Positions 10,620 through 21,019 of a DNA stretch of 64,000 nt are shown in pieces. Each line of letters begins with the position of its first letter. Position 1 is the stretch's first letter. The stretch is from NCBI GenBank assembly GCA_030035585.1, contig CM057473.1, positions 6,498,501 to 6,562,500 of the forward strand, in the 5' to 3' direction. Source of the stretch: Dugong dugon. Its lineage: Eukaryota; Chordata; Mammalia; Sirenia; Dugongidae. Both the position numbers and the translations under genes were made by a program. Below the pieces are notes generated by a model. The model was given only the letters and a program-made list of their open reading frames with translations. It made no database searches and was not told where the DNA came from.

Positions 10620-12273
10620 CTTTTTTTTTAAATTGTGCTTTAGGTGAAAGTTTACAGCTCAAGTTAATTTCTCATACAAAAATTTATACAATTGTTGTTA
10701 TGGAATATTAGTTGCAATCCCTATAATGTGACAGCACACTCCCCCTTTCCATCTCGGGTTTTCCATGTCCATTCAACCAGCTCCCGTCCCTTCCTGCCTT
10801 CTCATCCTGCCTCTGGACAGGAGCCACCCATTTGGTTTTGTGTATTCACTTGAACTAAGAAGCACGCTCTTCAAGAGTATTATTTTATGTTTTATAGCCC
10901 AGTCTAACTTTGAAGAGTGGGCTTTGGGAACGGTTTTAGTTCTAGGTTAACAGTGTCCAGGGGGCATGGCTTCAAGGGTTCCTCCAGTCTCATTCAGACC
11001 ATTAAGTCTGGTCTTTTTGTATGAATTTGAGTTCTGCTCCACACTTCTCTCCTGCTCCCTCAGGAACTCTGTTGTTTTCCTGGTCAGGGCTGTCACTGAT
11101 GGTAGCTGGGCACCATCTAGTTCTTCTGGTCTCAGGCTGATGGAGTCTCTGGTTTATGTGGCCCTTTTGTCTCTTGAGCTAATATTTTCCTTGTGTCATT
11201 GATGTTCTTCATTCTCCTTTGCTCCAGGTGGGCTGGGACCAATTGATGCATCTTAGATGGTCTCTTGCAAGCTTTTAAGACCCCAGACACCACTCACCAA
11301 AGTAGGATGCAGAACATTTTCTTAATAAGCTTTTTTATGCCAATTGACCTAGATGTCCCCAGAAACCATGGTCCCGATACCCCAGCCCCATCTCTCTGTC
11401 CCTTAAAGTGTTGGTTTTATTCAGGAAACTTCTTAACTCTTGGTTTAGTCCAGTTGTGCTGACTTCCCCTGTATTGTGTGTTGTCCTTCCCTTCCAACAG
11501 ATGATTCTTGTCTACTGTCTAGTTAGTGAATTTCCCTATCCCTCCCTCTCACCCTCATAACCATCAAAGAATGTTTTCTTCTGTGTTTAAATCTTTTCTT
11601 GAGTTCTTATAATAGTGGTCTCCTACAACGTTTGTTCTTTTACAACTGACTGATTTCACTCAGCATAATGCCCTCCAGATTCATCCCCATGTAGTGAGAT
11701 GTTTTAAGGATTTATCATTGTTCTTTATCATTGCACAGTATTCCAGTGTGTGATTATACCATAATTTGTTATCCATTTGTCTGTTGATAGGCACCAAGTT
11801 GTTTCCATCTTTTTGCTATTGTGAATAATGCTGCAATGAACATGGGTGTGCATATATCTATTTGTGTGATGGATTTTATTTTTTAGGATATATTCCAAGG
11901 AGTGGGATTGCTGGATCGTATGATACTTCTATTTCTAGTTTAAGGTGAGGCTTCACATTTTGTTCTTCTTCTTCAGTAATGCTTTACTTATCTGGGGCCT
12001 TTTCCCTTTCTATATGAAGTTGGTGATTTGTTTCTCCATCTCATTAAAATATATTGTTAGAATTTGGATCAGGATTGCATTGTATCTGTAGATCACTTTG
12101 GGTAGAATTGACATTTTCACAATGTTGAGTCTTCCTATCCATGAGCATGGTATATTCTTCCACTTTTGTAAGTCTCTTTTGGTTTCTTGCAGTAGTGTCT
12201 TGTAGTTTTCCTTGTATAGATCTTTTGCATCTACTGGTTAGGTTTATTCCTATACATTTTATCTTCTTGGGGG
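10620..12273 (-). mobile_element. 5'-truncated L1, antisense, with internal deletion
   Basis: A T-run and the L1 3'UTR (10620-11640) match the 3'UTR of the complete L1 at 20.1-21.0 kb, with shared blocks such as GGCACCATCTAG and TTTTAAGACCCCAGACAC. ORF2 C-terminal sequence follows (11640-11960), then a jump to sequence equivalent to 22245-22548. About 880 bp of ORF2 is therefore missing at about 11960. The copy is older than the 8.5-kb L1 and no frame is open. Confidence 0.9.
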
Positions 12274-12289
12274 AAAAGCCCTGATTTTT
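12274..12289. repeat. Target-site duplication, right copy (truncated L1)
   Basis: This is the partner of 10603-10619. The L1 ends abruptly beside it, as expected for 5' truncation during target-primed insertion. Confidence 0.8.
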
Positions 12290-13568
12290 TATGTATGTCA
12301 AATTTGGTGGTGGAAATACTCCCTCCTTGACCCATTTCAAGCTTCCAATATAGCATTGCTGAACATGGACTTGGGAAGAGATTTATACAATCACTCTTGT
12401 GAGCCAATGGAAACCATCTCCAGCACAGAACTGGTTTAGGGTATTGATGCTTTTGAAGCATTTGTTTTAATATCTGAGCCTGCTTCTAAGAAGTAGTGCT
12501 CTGGCCTTCTTGTTTTGGGCCACAACAAAGTTGTTTCTGTGGGATCTATTTATGCCTCCTTGATATCAACTTTAGGCTAACTATGTTATATGGGTAAATC
12601 AGGTTACAATGTGCAATGCTTTACAAAAGAAATTCCAGTTTTGAGGTACTAGATTGGGAATTGAACTTCAAACACAAACATCAGCCTAATCACTGGCTTT
12701 ACAGGCCCTGACAAATGAGATCCTTGTACCCAGTTATCAATTCTTGTAAAGCTTCTCTTTGATCTGAATGAATATGCTCATCATAAATATGGATTTTGTA
12801 TGTTTCATAAATATTCAATATTATATTGAAGATACCACAATACTTAGACTCAATTTCACACATATAAAAGGGGAGCAACTTTGGAATGACAAAAGGTTGC
12901 AGTGAGTTTGCTGTGTTTTCTTAAAATATAAAAATAGATTACAGGCACTATTTTACAGAAAAAGATAGCACTGAAATTTGAACAGTTTAAATTGCCTGTG
13001 TTCAAATAAGCACAACGATAGTAACATAGATAACGATATACATGTCGCTTTGGTAGCTTTTCAAGAAACAAAATGATAAAAGAAAAACAAGTAAATCTTC
13101 CCTTGGATATTTGAGCAGGTTGCTCTTTTCGGTTTGGAAACAAGTTTTCTTGTGCAGAAATCATGTAAGATTGTGGGATTTATATATTTAAATACATGAT
13201 TAATAAAAATAATGGAGGCATTACATGGCACATGTATAATGTGGTTTCAACTTACATTAGTGAAAAATGGGATTTTTATCATTGTCATGTTATTGGGCAC
13301 ATCAGAAACTTTCATGTCCAATGGGAGAAATTAAATACATAGTTTTAATCTATGAAAATATATTTGGCAAGGATTATTACACTTACACAGAGCAACAAAA
13401 GTACAAGAAAAATACTGTAAATTGCTAAAATCCTAAACACTAGTTCTACCACTTAGGAGCTCATAGTCTAATCAGAGTGTATGGAGAAATAGATTAGGCA
13501 ATTATCCACTGCAAGGAAGACCAAAGTCCACTGCCATTATGTATATCAGGATTATCGTGCTCTTAAAG
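12290..13568. other. Unique DNA, no gene seen
   Basis: AT-rich single-copy sequence. The antisense frame at 12856-13164 has no coding signature or splice context that I can defend. Confidence 0.45.
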
Positions 13569-13765
13569 AACCCACTGCTGTTGAGTCAATTCCGGCTCAC
13601 AGTGACCCTGTAAGACAGAGTAGAACTGCCCCTAGGGTTTCCAAGGCTGTAATCTTTATGGAAGCCAACTACCACTTCTTTCTCCTGCAGAGCAGCCAGT
13701 GGATTCGAACCGTAGATCTTTCGGTTAGCAGCTGAGTGCTTTAACCACTGCTCCACTAGAGCTCC
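13569..13765 (-). repeat. AFROSINE, longer subtype, antisense
   Basis: Complete, with the extra GCTGTAATCTTTATGGAAGC segment. CTTAAAG before it and CTTAAGAG after it may be an eroded target duplication. Confidence 0.9.
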
Positions 13766-14062
13766 TTAAGAGGGAGGAAGTTCAGGTGATTTTCTGAGCT
13801 ACTAAAATATTTCAGGCTTGACTCTTTCTTGGAACCAATGAAAAACTAACTTGGGTTATCTATGGGGGGTGGGGGAGGTGATGAGGTATAGTGATTTTGT
13901 ATATGAATTTTTAAGCTCTCCCTATGGTGCGAGTGTTTGTCAGAGGTGGGTGATCTTAGTTTCCTTGGACTGGATTTGCATAACGGGCACAGTGAGCAGG
14001 GTTAAATAAAGGGAGCCCAGACAACTCACACCTCAAAACTCTCTAGCCTCTATTCATTTCTT

Positions 14063-14213
14063 GGGGCCCTGGTGGCACAGTGGTTTAAGAGTCTGGCTGC
14101 TAACCAAAGTGTTGGCAGTTTGAATCCACCAGCTGCTCCTTGGAAACCTTATGGGGCAGTTCTGCTCTGTCCTGTAGGGCCACTATGAGTGGGACTTGAT
14201 GGCAGCTTTTTGT
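14063..14213 (+). repeat. AFROSINE, sense
   Basis: Complete 150-bp form. GGCCCTGGTGGCACAGTGG opens the head, CTGGCTGCTAACC is the anticodon arm and ACTTGATGGCAGC closes the tail. Confidence 0.92.
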
Positions 14214-16289
14214 CGTTGTTTATTCATTTAATTCTAAAGTCACATATTTTTTGGTATTTGTTACATTATTGGAGATGTTACATTGTTTTTCAAAAATTTT
14301 TTTGGTTCCCTGGAAGAGAAACCTTACAAAAATATGCCCTTTCCCTGAATATCTAGTGTTTTCAATTATTCTGATTTACTCTTTCACAGATAGACAGGTA
14401 TATAGATATATACATACATATACACATATGTACGTATATATACATATCGCTTCTTTTTTTTTTACATGTTCATTAATTGTCATGCAAGGAAGAGGTTTAT
14501 CTACACCAATGTTTGCCAAGAAGCAGAATGTGTGGCTTCCATTTATTCTACCCTCTCTCTCTTTGGATATGAATATATATTCGTATTTCCCACTGTCCAC
14601 CAAGCTTTTATCTAATATGAATCTGCTTGGCTGAAGTCTCTAAACAGAAGAGATTAAGTATTTGTAAAACTATGATCTTTACAATGCATTGTTGATAGGA
14701 CTTTTATATCTCACTCTAATAACAAGTCTTTACTTTTCTGGGTGATACGTTCTATTGTGTTACAGGGTCCCTTCCCTCCCAACACATAATCTTCATTTCC
14801 TACATAGGTGGTCACTGGGTATGGTGGAGGATAGAAGAGATGCTATGGTGCACTAACAAAGGAGCCGCTGTGTAGACATTGTACACTGTCTAGTTTTCTG
14901 ATCCCAGGGAGACACCAGAGGGCTATTAGAACGGGCATGGTGGGTCCACTGTTGTGTTTTTCATTCAGCTTAATGACATTTATAGTTAGTGGAAATTCCT
15001 CCAGAAACTTGGCAATGGGTTAATTTACAACAGTAGTTTATAGTGTTGTGTGACAAGTGAGGAGGGCTCTTCATGGATATTTTAAGAATAAGTTGGCATA
15101 GAATATGCCAGGCACCACTAGTCACTTTAAATTGGAAGAGTCCTAACATTTAAAGCAGAAATGGGTAAGTCCAGTGCACATTGATTCATAGCGTGAACAA
15201 GGTATTCTGAGGAGGATGTGTATATAAAGTGCCGTGGGGACAGCAAACCAGTTGCCTTGATAAAAAGAAAGTCTTCACTGAGCACTGCCATATGCATTCT
15301 GGTTTCTCCGATTCTCTGAGAACCTTTGATTCTTTTCTTCCTTAACTGAGTTTCTATTTACTTCAACTGGGCCTTTTCACATTTTTTACACCTATTCCTT
15401 TGTGGGTAATGTTAAAAAAAAATTTGTTACAATAATTTCAGCTTTGTATATTTTTTATACTTGGGTCTTTCTTAGAAATATGATTTAACTGCTCAATCGT
15501 TTTCATTAATCTAATCAATATGTTTTATGTTGTTACAATGGAAGCCTGAGAGAGTCAACAAAGCTCAGTAAATGAACACTTCGAGCTTGTTTCCTTCCTT
15601 CTTGTCCACCTCCCAGTTAAACCTGAAATTTTGTATTCTGCCCCAGAACACAAATGCCTTCCTTAACACAACTTGGTCCAGATTATTATTATTGTATCTC
15701 CATTCCTGACTAAGTGCAAAGTAAGCAATTTGCGGTATTTCACTGTGAACTGACATAACTCGAATTCCTGCAATTGCTGTCTGTATCTTAACACTGGCAA
15801 GCATTCACGAAGGTTGAAACATCAGATGCTCTCTGCCAATCTGACGTTACGTTACTTACAAAAAGTAGCTTTTTTTTTTTAAACTTAACTTCTTCAATTA
15901 GCTTTTGTTCATTCTTAATTTCCCCATGTGAAACTTTGTTCATTTAAAGTTTGTAAAGAGAAATTCAACATTAACATTAATGGTTGCAACGATAATCATG
16001 ATTCAGTCTAGCTGAGATTGTAATTTAGCTCCCATGTGGAAACTGTAAGTAACCGTAGTGCCTGTGTTTCTGGCTATTTTCTTTCTTTCCACTCTTGCTG
16101 CTTCTTTTTTTTTCCTCCCTAAGCCTCCTCAAGGCTGACTGCTTAGGAGAGTAACAGAGCCAGGAAAGTTCATTTTTAATAATAGCTTTTTTTGGTTGAA
16201 GTGAATAAAAAGAGACTCTTCCTTGAAATACCTTCCATATGTTTGAACTCAGTGACAACTGAAAAGTTAAAGACATTCACCTAGTGAGT
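14214..16289. other. Unique DNA with a TA-rich tract
   Basis: A (TA/CA)-rich microsatellite-like tract lies at about 14398-14447. The rest is single-copy. The part at 15540-15860 is less AT-biased, with homeodomain-like ATTAATC sites just before it, and could be a conserved noncoding element. Its antisense frame (15565-15804) lacks convincing splice sites. No gene is called. Confidence 0.4.
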
Positions 16290-16494
16290 AGAGTCTCTGG
16301 TTGGGGCAAACAGGTAACACACTCGGCTGCTAACTGAAAGGTTGGAGGCTTGAGTTCACTCAGAGGTACCTCGGAAGAAAGGCCTGGTGATCTCCTTCTA
16401 AAAAATCATCCATTGAAAACCCTATGGAGCACAGTTCTAGTATGACACACACGGGGCTGCCATGAGTCGAGGCTGACTCCACAGCAACTGATCA
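16290..16494 (+). repeat. Long AFROSINE relative (about 200 bp), sense
   Basis: A second subtype. The head has GGCTGCTAACTGAAAGGTTGG, followed by an extra CCTCGGAAGAAAGGCCTGGTGATCT block, ATTGAAAACCCTATGGAGCA and a CATGAGTCG.GGCTGACTCC tail. The same subtype recurs at 34.2, 41.1, 41.9, 50.2, 50.4, 55.2, 55.8 and 61.2 kb. Confidence 0.88.
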
Positions 16495-17180
16495 GTATTT
16501 TTGGTTTTATCTAGTGAGAAAAGAAAGATACTATACCCATTGCCTTTGAGTTGATTCCCAGTCATAAAGAAAGACAGACATGGCATATGGGAGAGGGCAA
16601 GTCCCAACATGGACAGTAAGTTTGTAGAATATAAGAGTGGGAAGAAAACATTCTGGTGACGTTTTCTTTTCTATATAATAAGGTACGTTGGGTGCTGATT
16701 GGGGAAATGTAGCACTCCCTAACCCCAAGTAAGCAGGGATTGCCTTTTTGTTGTTTCTCTTTTGAATTCCTATGTCACTTCCCAACTGTGCTAACAATTG
16801 GCATTGAATCATATTTTGTGGCTTTCAGACTTACATTTGGTTGAATGATTTGCATTCCTTCCTATGAATGCTATCTAGGAATGGCCAGTTGTAGGGACAC
16901 AGAGGTGCCTCTTCTCTCCCTGCCCTCCCTGCCTAAAATTCCCCATTGTCCACAATACCTACACCTCCCATGCCTTACCCCAGGCTGGAGACATCTGCTT
17001 CTGAAGAACCCAGCCCCGCCCCTTCTCCAGGTGATGGGGGAAAGGTTGTGGGGCAGTGCTTCTTTCACCTTCCTCACTGCTTTTCTCAGTCTCCCCTCCC
17101 AAGTGATTGCGTTTTTGAGTCCCATGCACCTTCCCTTAGCTCTCAGGAGCACTTAGGATAAAACGTACAGAGAGTTGTTT
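16495..17180. other. Unique DNA, moderately GC-rich
   Basis: Overlapping open frames on both strands at 16845-17161 reflect pyrimidine-rich composition. No exon structure is seen. Confidence 0.45.
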
Positions 17181-17526
17181 TTGTTGTTAGCTCCCTGAGT
17201 TGGTCCTCAATTCACTGTCACCCCATGAACAATGAGACAAAGCACTGCCTGGTCCTGCACCATCGCAATGATCAGTTGTGGATCGAACTGAACTGTTGTA
17301 ACCCGTAGAGTTTTCGTTGGGTGATTTTTTGGAAGTACATCATAAAATCTTTCTTCCTAGCCCATCTTAGTCTGGAAGCTCTGCTGAAACCTGTTCAGCA
17401 TTACAGCAACACACCAGCCTTCACTGGCAGACAGGAGATGGCTGCACATAAGGTGCACTGGCTGGGAATCAAACCCGGGTCTTCCGAATGGAGGTGAGAT
17501 TTCTACCATTGAACCACCAATGCCCC
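17181..17526 (-). repeat. tRNA-Gly-derived SINE with RTE tail, antisense
   Basis: In sense orientation the head (17526 down to about 17452) reads GCATTGGTGGTTCAATGGTA, then ACCCGGGTTTGATTCCCAGC, close to tRNA-Gly(GCC) with both box A and box B recognisable. The body contains CTTAGTCTGGAAG reversed, and the tail matches the RTE 3' end (GGACCAGGCAGTGCTTTGTC in sense). At about 345 bp it is longer than the Asn-headed family. It is a mobile RNA-derived repeat, not a functional tRNA gene. Confidence 0.88.
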
Positions 17527-18111
17527 ATGCACAAAGAGCATAAACACCTGAAATCAAATTTTTCTGCTAAGATGTAAATAAAATACATTCAGAATACCCA
17601 AGATTCATCATTATAACATGCACTGCCTCAGTGTTTGCTAAAGGTTTCATGAGGGAAGAGGAAGACAGAGAGAAAGGGAAGGAGAAGCAGAAGCTGGAGC
17701 AGGAGAAGAAGCAGCTCTTTTGACTTAGGTATCTTTTCTTAGAATTAGTCGCAGTAGTTACAACCTTTAGAAATCCTCAAGCAGCCTATGCACCTGCTTC
17801 AGGGTCTAGAATGTAGAAAAATCTTTGAGACTGTCTCTACCAGAAGAAGGCAAGTAAAGAGTCAGTTAGGTCACTGGATCAACAACTGCAGGCCTTCAGA
17901 AGTTAGAGGGAGCAAGAAAGAGAGACAATTAAATGAATAGAATCTCTCTGACTTATGCAAACAGAAAGGCCAAATTTTCCGGTGTTTCTGAATCCACTTC
18001 CGTCTCTCTGGGACTAGGTTTGCCAGATAAAATAGGAGATGCTCAGTTCCATTTGAATTTCAGATAAGCAGCATTTTTTTTTTAAATTTATTATAAGTGT
18101 GTTCCAAATAT
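17527..18111. other. Unique DNA, no gene seen
   Basis: Contains a purine-rich GAAGCAGAAGCTGGAGCAGG stretch near 17683 but no splice-bounded exon. Confidence 0.45.
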
Positions 18112-18255
18112 TTCATGGTGCTGTAGTGGTTAAGAGCTTGACTGTGTACCAGAAGGTGGGCAGTTCGAATCCGCTCCTTGGAAGCTCTGTGGGGCAGTTG
18201 TATTCTGTCCTATAGGATCGCTATGGGTCCGAATAGACTTGACAGCAGCCGGTTT
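18112..18255 (+). repeat. AFROSINE, sense, 5' end eroded
   Basis: Begins within the head (GTGCTGTAGTGGTTAAGAGC) and lacks about ten bases of body between GAATCC and GCTCCTTGG. The tail is GGGTCCGAATAGACTTGACAG. Confidence 0.85.
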
Positions 18256-18500
18256 ACTTATACAAAAAAAATTTAAAAGAATAATTTATCTGAAATCCAA
18301 GTTTAACTTGTCATCCCGTTTTTTATTTGCTAAATCTGCCACCCCTACTCTAAGACTCTACCTCTCTTGGAGGTACTGCCTTACCTAGGAACAGTTCAGA
18401 AGAGGGCCCCTCTACCTGGCACTTGGAGGAGATTTGCTATGCTGGGTCCTGTCCTTCCAGCTATTGTCATGGTGCATTTTTTCCCGGGTATGCTGAAAGA

Positions 18501-18585
18501 CCTTCCAAGGAGCGGCGGACGGATTTGAAACTGCAGACTTCTTGATCAGCAGCCAAACTCTTAACGACTGCGCCACCAGGGCTCC
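18501..18585 (-). repeat. AFROSINE head fragment, antisense
   Basis: Only the tRNA-like half remains, ending TGCGCCACCAGGGCTCC. Confidence 0.8.
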
Positions 18586-18614
18586 TTACAAGACATAGAG
18601 TGATTTAATATTTA

Positions 18615-18682
18615 TAGGGTTTCCAAGAAGCGGCTGGTAGATTCAAACTGCTGACCTTCTGGTTAGCAGACGAACTCTTAAC
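18615..18682 (-). repeat. AFROSINE head fragment, antisense
   Basis: A second head-only piece, 30 bp beyond the first. Both break near the TTCCAAG of the body, so they may be two insertions or one rearranged locus. Confidence 0.75.
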
Positions 18683-18930
18683 TGTTGTTGTTGTTCCCTG
18701 TGATGTTCGTCTTTCTACTTATTTGTCCTTCCTTTCACTTATACAAAAAACAGAAAATCAAAGTAGTTAAAATCTTGACTGTTGAAATCTTGATGTGCTC
18801 AAGAATTAAATAATTATTTTGGAAGAATACACTCATAAAGATTGCCTGATTTGAGTGGCTGGGGAAAAGTCATAAAGAAAGAGGATGTTTAGATGCTGGA
18901 GGCAGTCAGCCCCGCTGCCTCATATGAGGC

Positions 18931-19140
18931 GGTTGCTGTTGTGGTTAGGTGCTGTCAAGATGATTCTGACCCATGATGATCCTGTGTGACAGAGTAGAAA
19001 CACCTCGTAGGGTTTTATTGGCTGTAATCTTTGTGGGTGCATATTGCCCAGTCTTTCTCCTGCAGAGCTGTTGGGTGGGTTCGAACTACCCATCTTTTGG
19101 TTAGCTGCTGAGTGCTTAACACTTCAGCCACCAAGGCTGC
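18931..19140 (-). repeat. AFROSINE, longer subtype, antisense
   Basis: Complete but old. It starts with a TTGTGGTTAGGTGCTGTCAAG tail that resembles the RTE 3' end more than most copies do. Confidence 0.85.
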
Positions 19141-19260
19141 TATATGAGTATGTGACAGGGATAAATTTCAGGGAATAAATGCATACAAAAGATGTAACTT
19201 TTTGTATACGTCCATTTAAATTTTAATTGGAGTCTCTATTCCACTGGATGGGTAAAAGCA

Positions 19261-19811
19261 TATTGTTGTTAGGTGCCGTTGAGTCGGTTCCAACTCGTAG
19301 CTACCCTAAGTACAACAGAATGAAACACTGCCTTGTCCTGCATCATCTTCACAATAGTTGTAATGCTTGAGCTCATAATCATAGCCACTGTGTCAATCCA
19401 TCTCACTGAGGGTCTTCCTCTTTAGCGCTGATTTGCTACTTTACCGAGCATGATACCCTTCTCCAGGGACTGATCCCTCCTGATAACTTGTCCAAAGTAC
19501 CTGAGACATAATCTCACCATCCTCGCCTCTAAGGAGCATCCTGGTTGAACTTATTCCAAGACAGATTTGTTCATTCTTTTAGCAGTCGATGGTATATTCA
19601 ATATTCTTTACCAACACCACAATTCAAAGGTATCTGTTCTTCGGACTTCCTTGTTCACATGCATATGAGGCAATTGAAAACACCATGGCTTGGGTCAGGT
19701 TCACCTTAGTCTTTCAGATGACATTGTTGCTTTTCAACACTTTAAAGAGGTATTTTGCAGCATAGTTGCCCAATGCAATATATCTTTTGATTTCTTGACT
19801 CCTGCTTCCAT
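19261..19811 (-). mobile_element. RTE 3' fragment, antisense, 5'-truncated
   Basis: Runs from the RTE 3' tail (TTGTTGTTAGGTGCCGTTGA) inward to GACTCCTGCTTCCAT. The copy at 48.5-49.3 kb continues past this point with GGGTGTTGATTGTGG, so this one is truncated here. The truncation point is exactly where the 8.5-kb L1 later inserted. Confidence 0.9.
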
Positions 19812-19817
19812 TTTTTT
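19802..19817. repeat. L1 target-site duplication, left copy
   Basis: CTGCTTCCATTTTTTT, identical to 28304-28319. Confidence 0.93.
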
Positions 19818-21019
19818 TAAAATTTATTTTATTTTATTTTTTTTATTTAATATTTTATTATACTTCAGGTGAAGGCTTACAGAACAAACAGTTTCTCATG
19901 TAACAGTAGTACACATGCTGTTTTATGACTTTGGTTAACAACCCCACAACATTTTAACCCTCTGAATTCTCAGCTTTTTTTTTTTTTTTTTTTTTTTGGT
20001 GAAAATACACATAGCCAAAGATACACCATTTCAAAACTTTTTACTTACACATTTAAGTGACCTTGACTATGCTCTTCCAATTGTGCTGCCATTCTTGCCC
20101 AAGATGAAGGCTTACAGGACAAAATAGCCTCCCATTTAATAGTTACTACAAATGTTGCCCTATAACAGTGGTCAACAATCTCACAACACATCAACAGTAT
20201 CCTTACTCAACTTGTGTTCCTTATCATCAGCTTCCTACTCCCCCTCTGCCTTCTGGACCTCGTCACCGGACTCCTGTACCTCGTTAGTCTCATTTAGTTT
20301 TACTGGGCTGTCCACTCCCAGGCTAAACATCAAACCTCAAAGGTAACTTACCTCTGAGCTGAAAGGGTGTCTGGGGGCCACACTCTTGAGGTTTCTCCAG
20401 TATCCTTTAGGCCAGTAAATCTGGTTTTTTTTTTTTTGGGAGTTAGAATTATGCTCTACATCCTTCTCCAGCTCTGTCCAGAACCCTCTGTTGTGATCCT
20501 GGTCAGAGCAGTCAGTGGTGGTAGCCGGGCACCATCTAGCTGTACTGGACTCAGTCCGGTGGAGGTCTTGGTAGCTGTGGTCAATTAGTCCTTTGGACTA
20601 AACTTTTCGTTGTATCCTGTTCTCTTCATTCTCCCTTGCTCCCGAAGGGATGAGACCAGTGTAGTATGTTAGATGGCCACTCAGAGGCTTTTAAGACCCC
20701 AGACACTACTCACCAAGGTAGAATGTAGAGCATTATCTTTATAAGTAGTGTCATGCCAATTGAGCTAGATGTTCCCCGAGACCATGGTCCCCAGAGCCCT
20801 CCGTCCAACAACTCAGTCCCTCGGGGAGTTTGGATGTGTCCATAGAGCCTCCATGACCTTTCCTTGTGCAGGTTGTGTTAGTTTCCCTTGTACTGTGTAC
20901 TGTCTCACCTCTCACCCAAGGTACTACTTATCTATTGCCTATTTAGTATTTCTCCCCACCCCATTCCTGGTAACCAACAAGGATTGTTACATTTTGCATG
21001 TGTATTTTTTCATGGGTTT
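19818..21019 (-). mobile_element. L1 3'UTR with repeated terminal module
   Basis: Two related modules, each beginning GATGAAGGCTTACAG or GGTGAAGGCTTACAG on +, lie at 20100-20215 and 19866-19965. Between them are about 100 bp of unrelated sequence and a T-run (19977-19998), i.e. an internal poly-A in L1 sense. The 3'UTR has no frame. Either this subfamily carries a duplicated 3' end or the element read through its own poly-A and transduced a downstream L1 end. Confidence 0.75.

Noticed and set aside
15565-15804. 79-codon antisense frame considered as an exon
   Set aside because: No good acceptor/donor pair at its ends. Better described as possible conserved noncoding DNA.
16845-17161. Protein-coding gene with overlapping frames on both strands
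   Set aside because: All frames are Pro/Leu/Ser-rich by composition and lack splice sites.
17452-17526. tRNA-Gly gene
   Set aside because: The acceptor stem and anticodon arm are degenerate and the sequence continues directly into a SINE body with an RTE tail.
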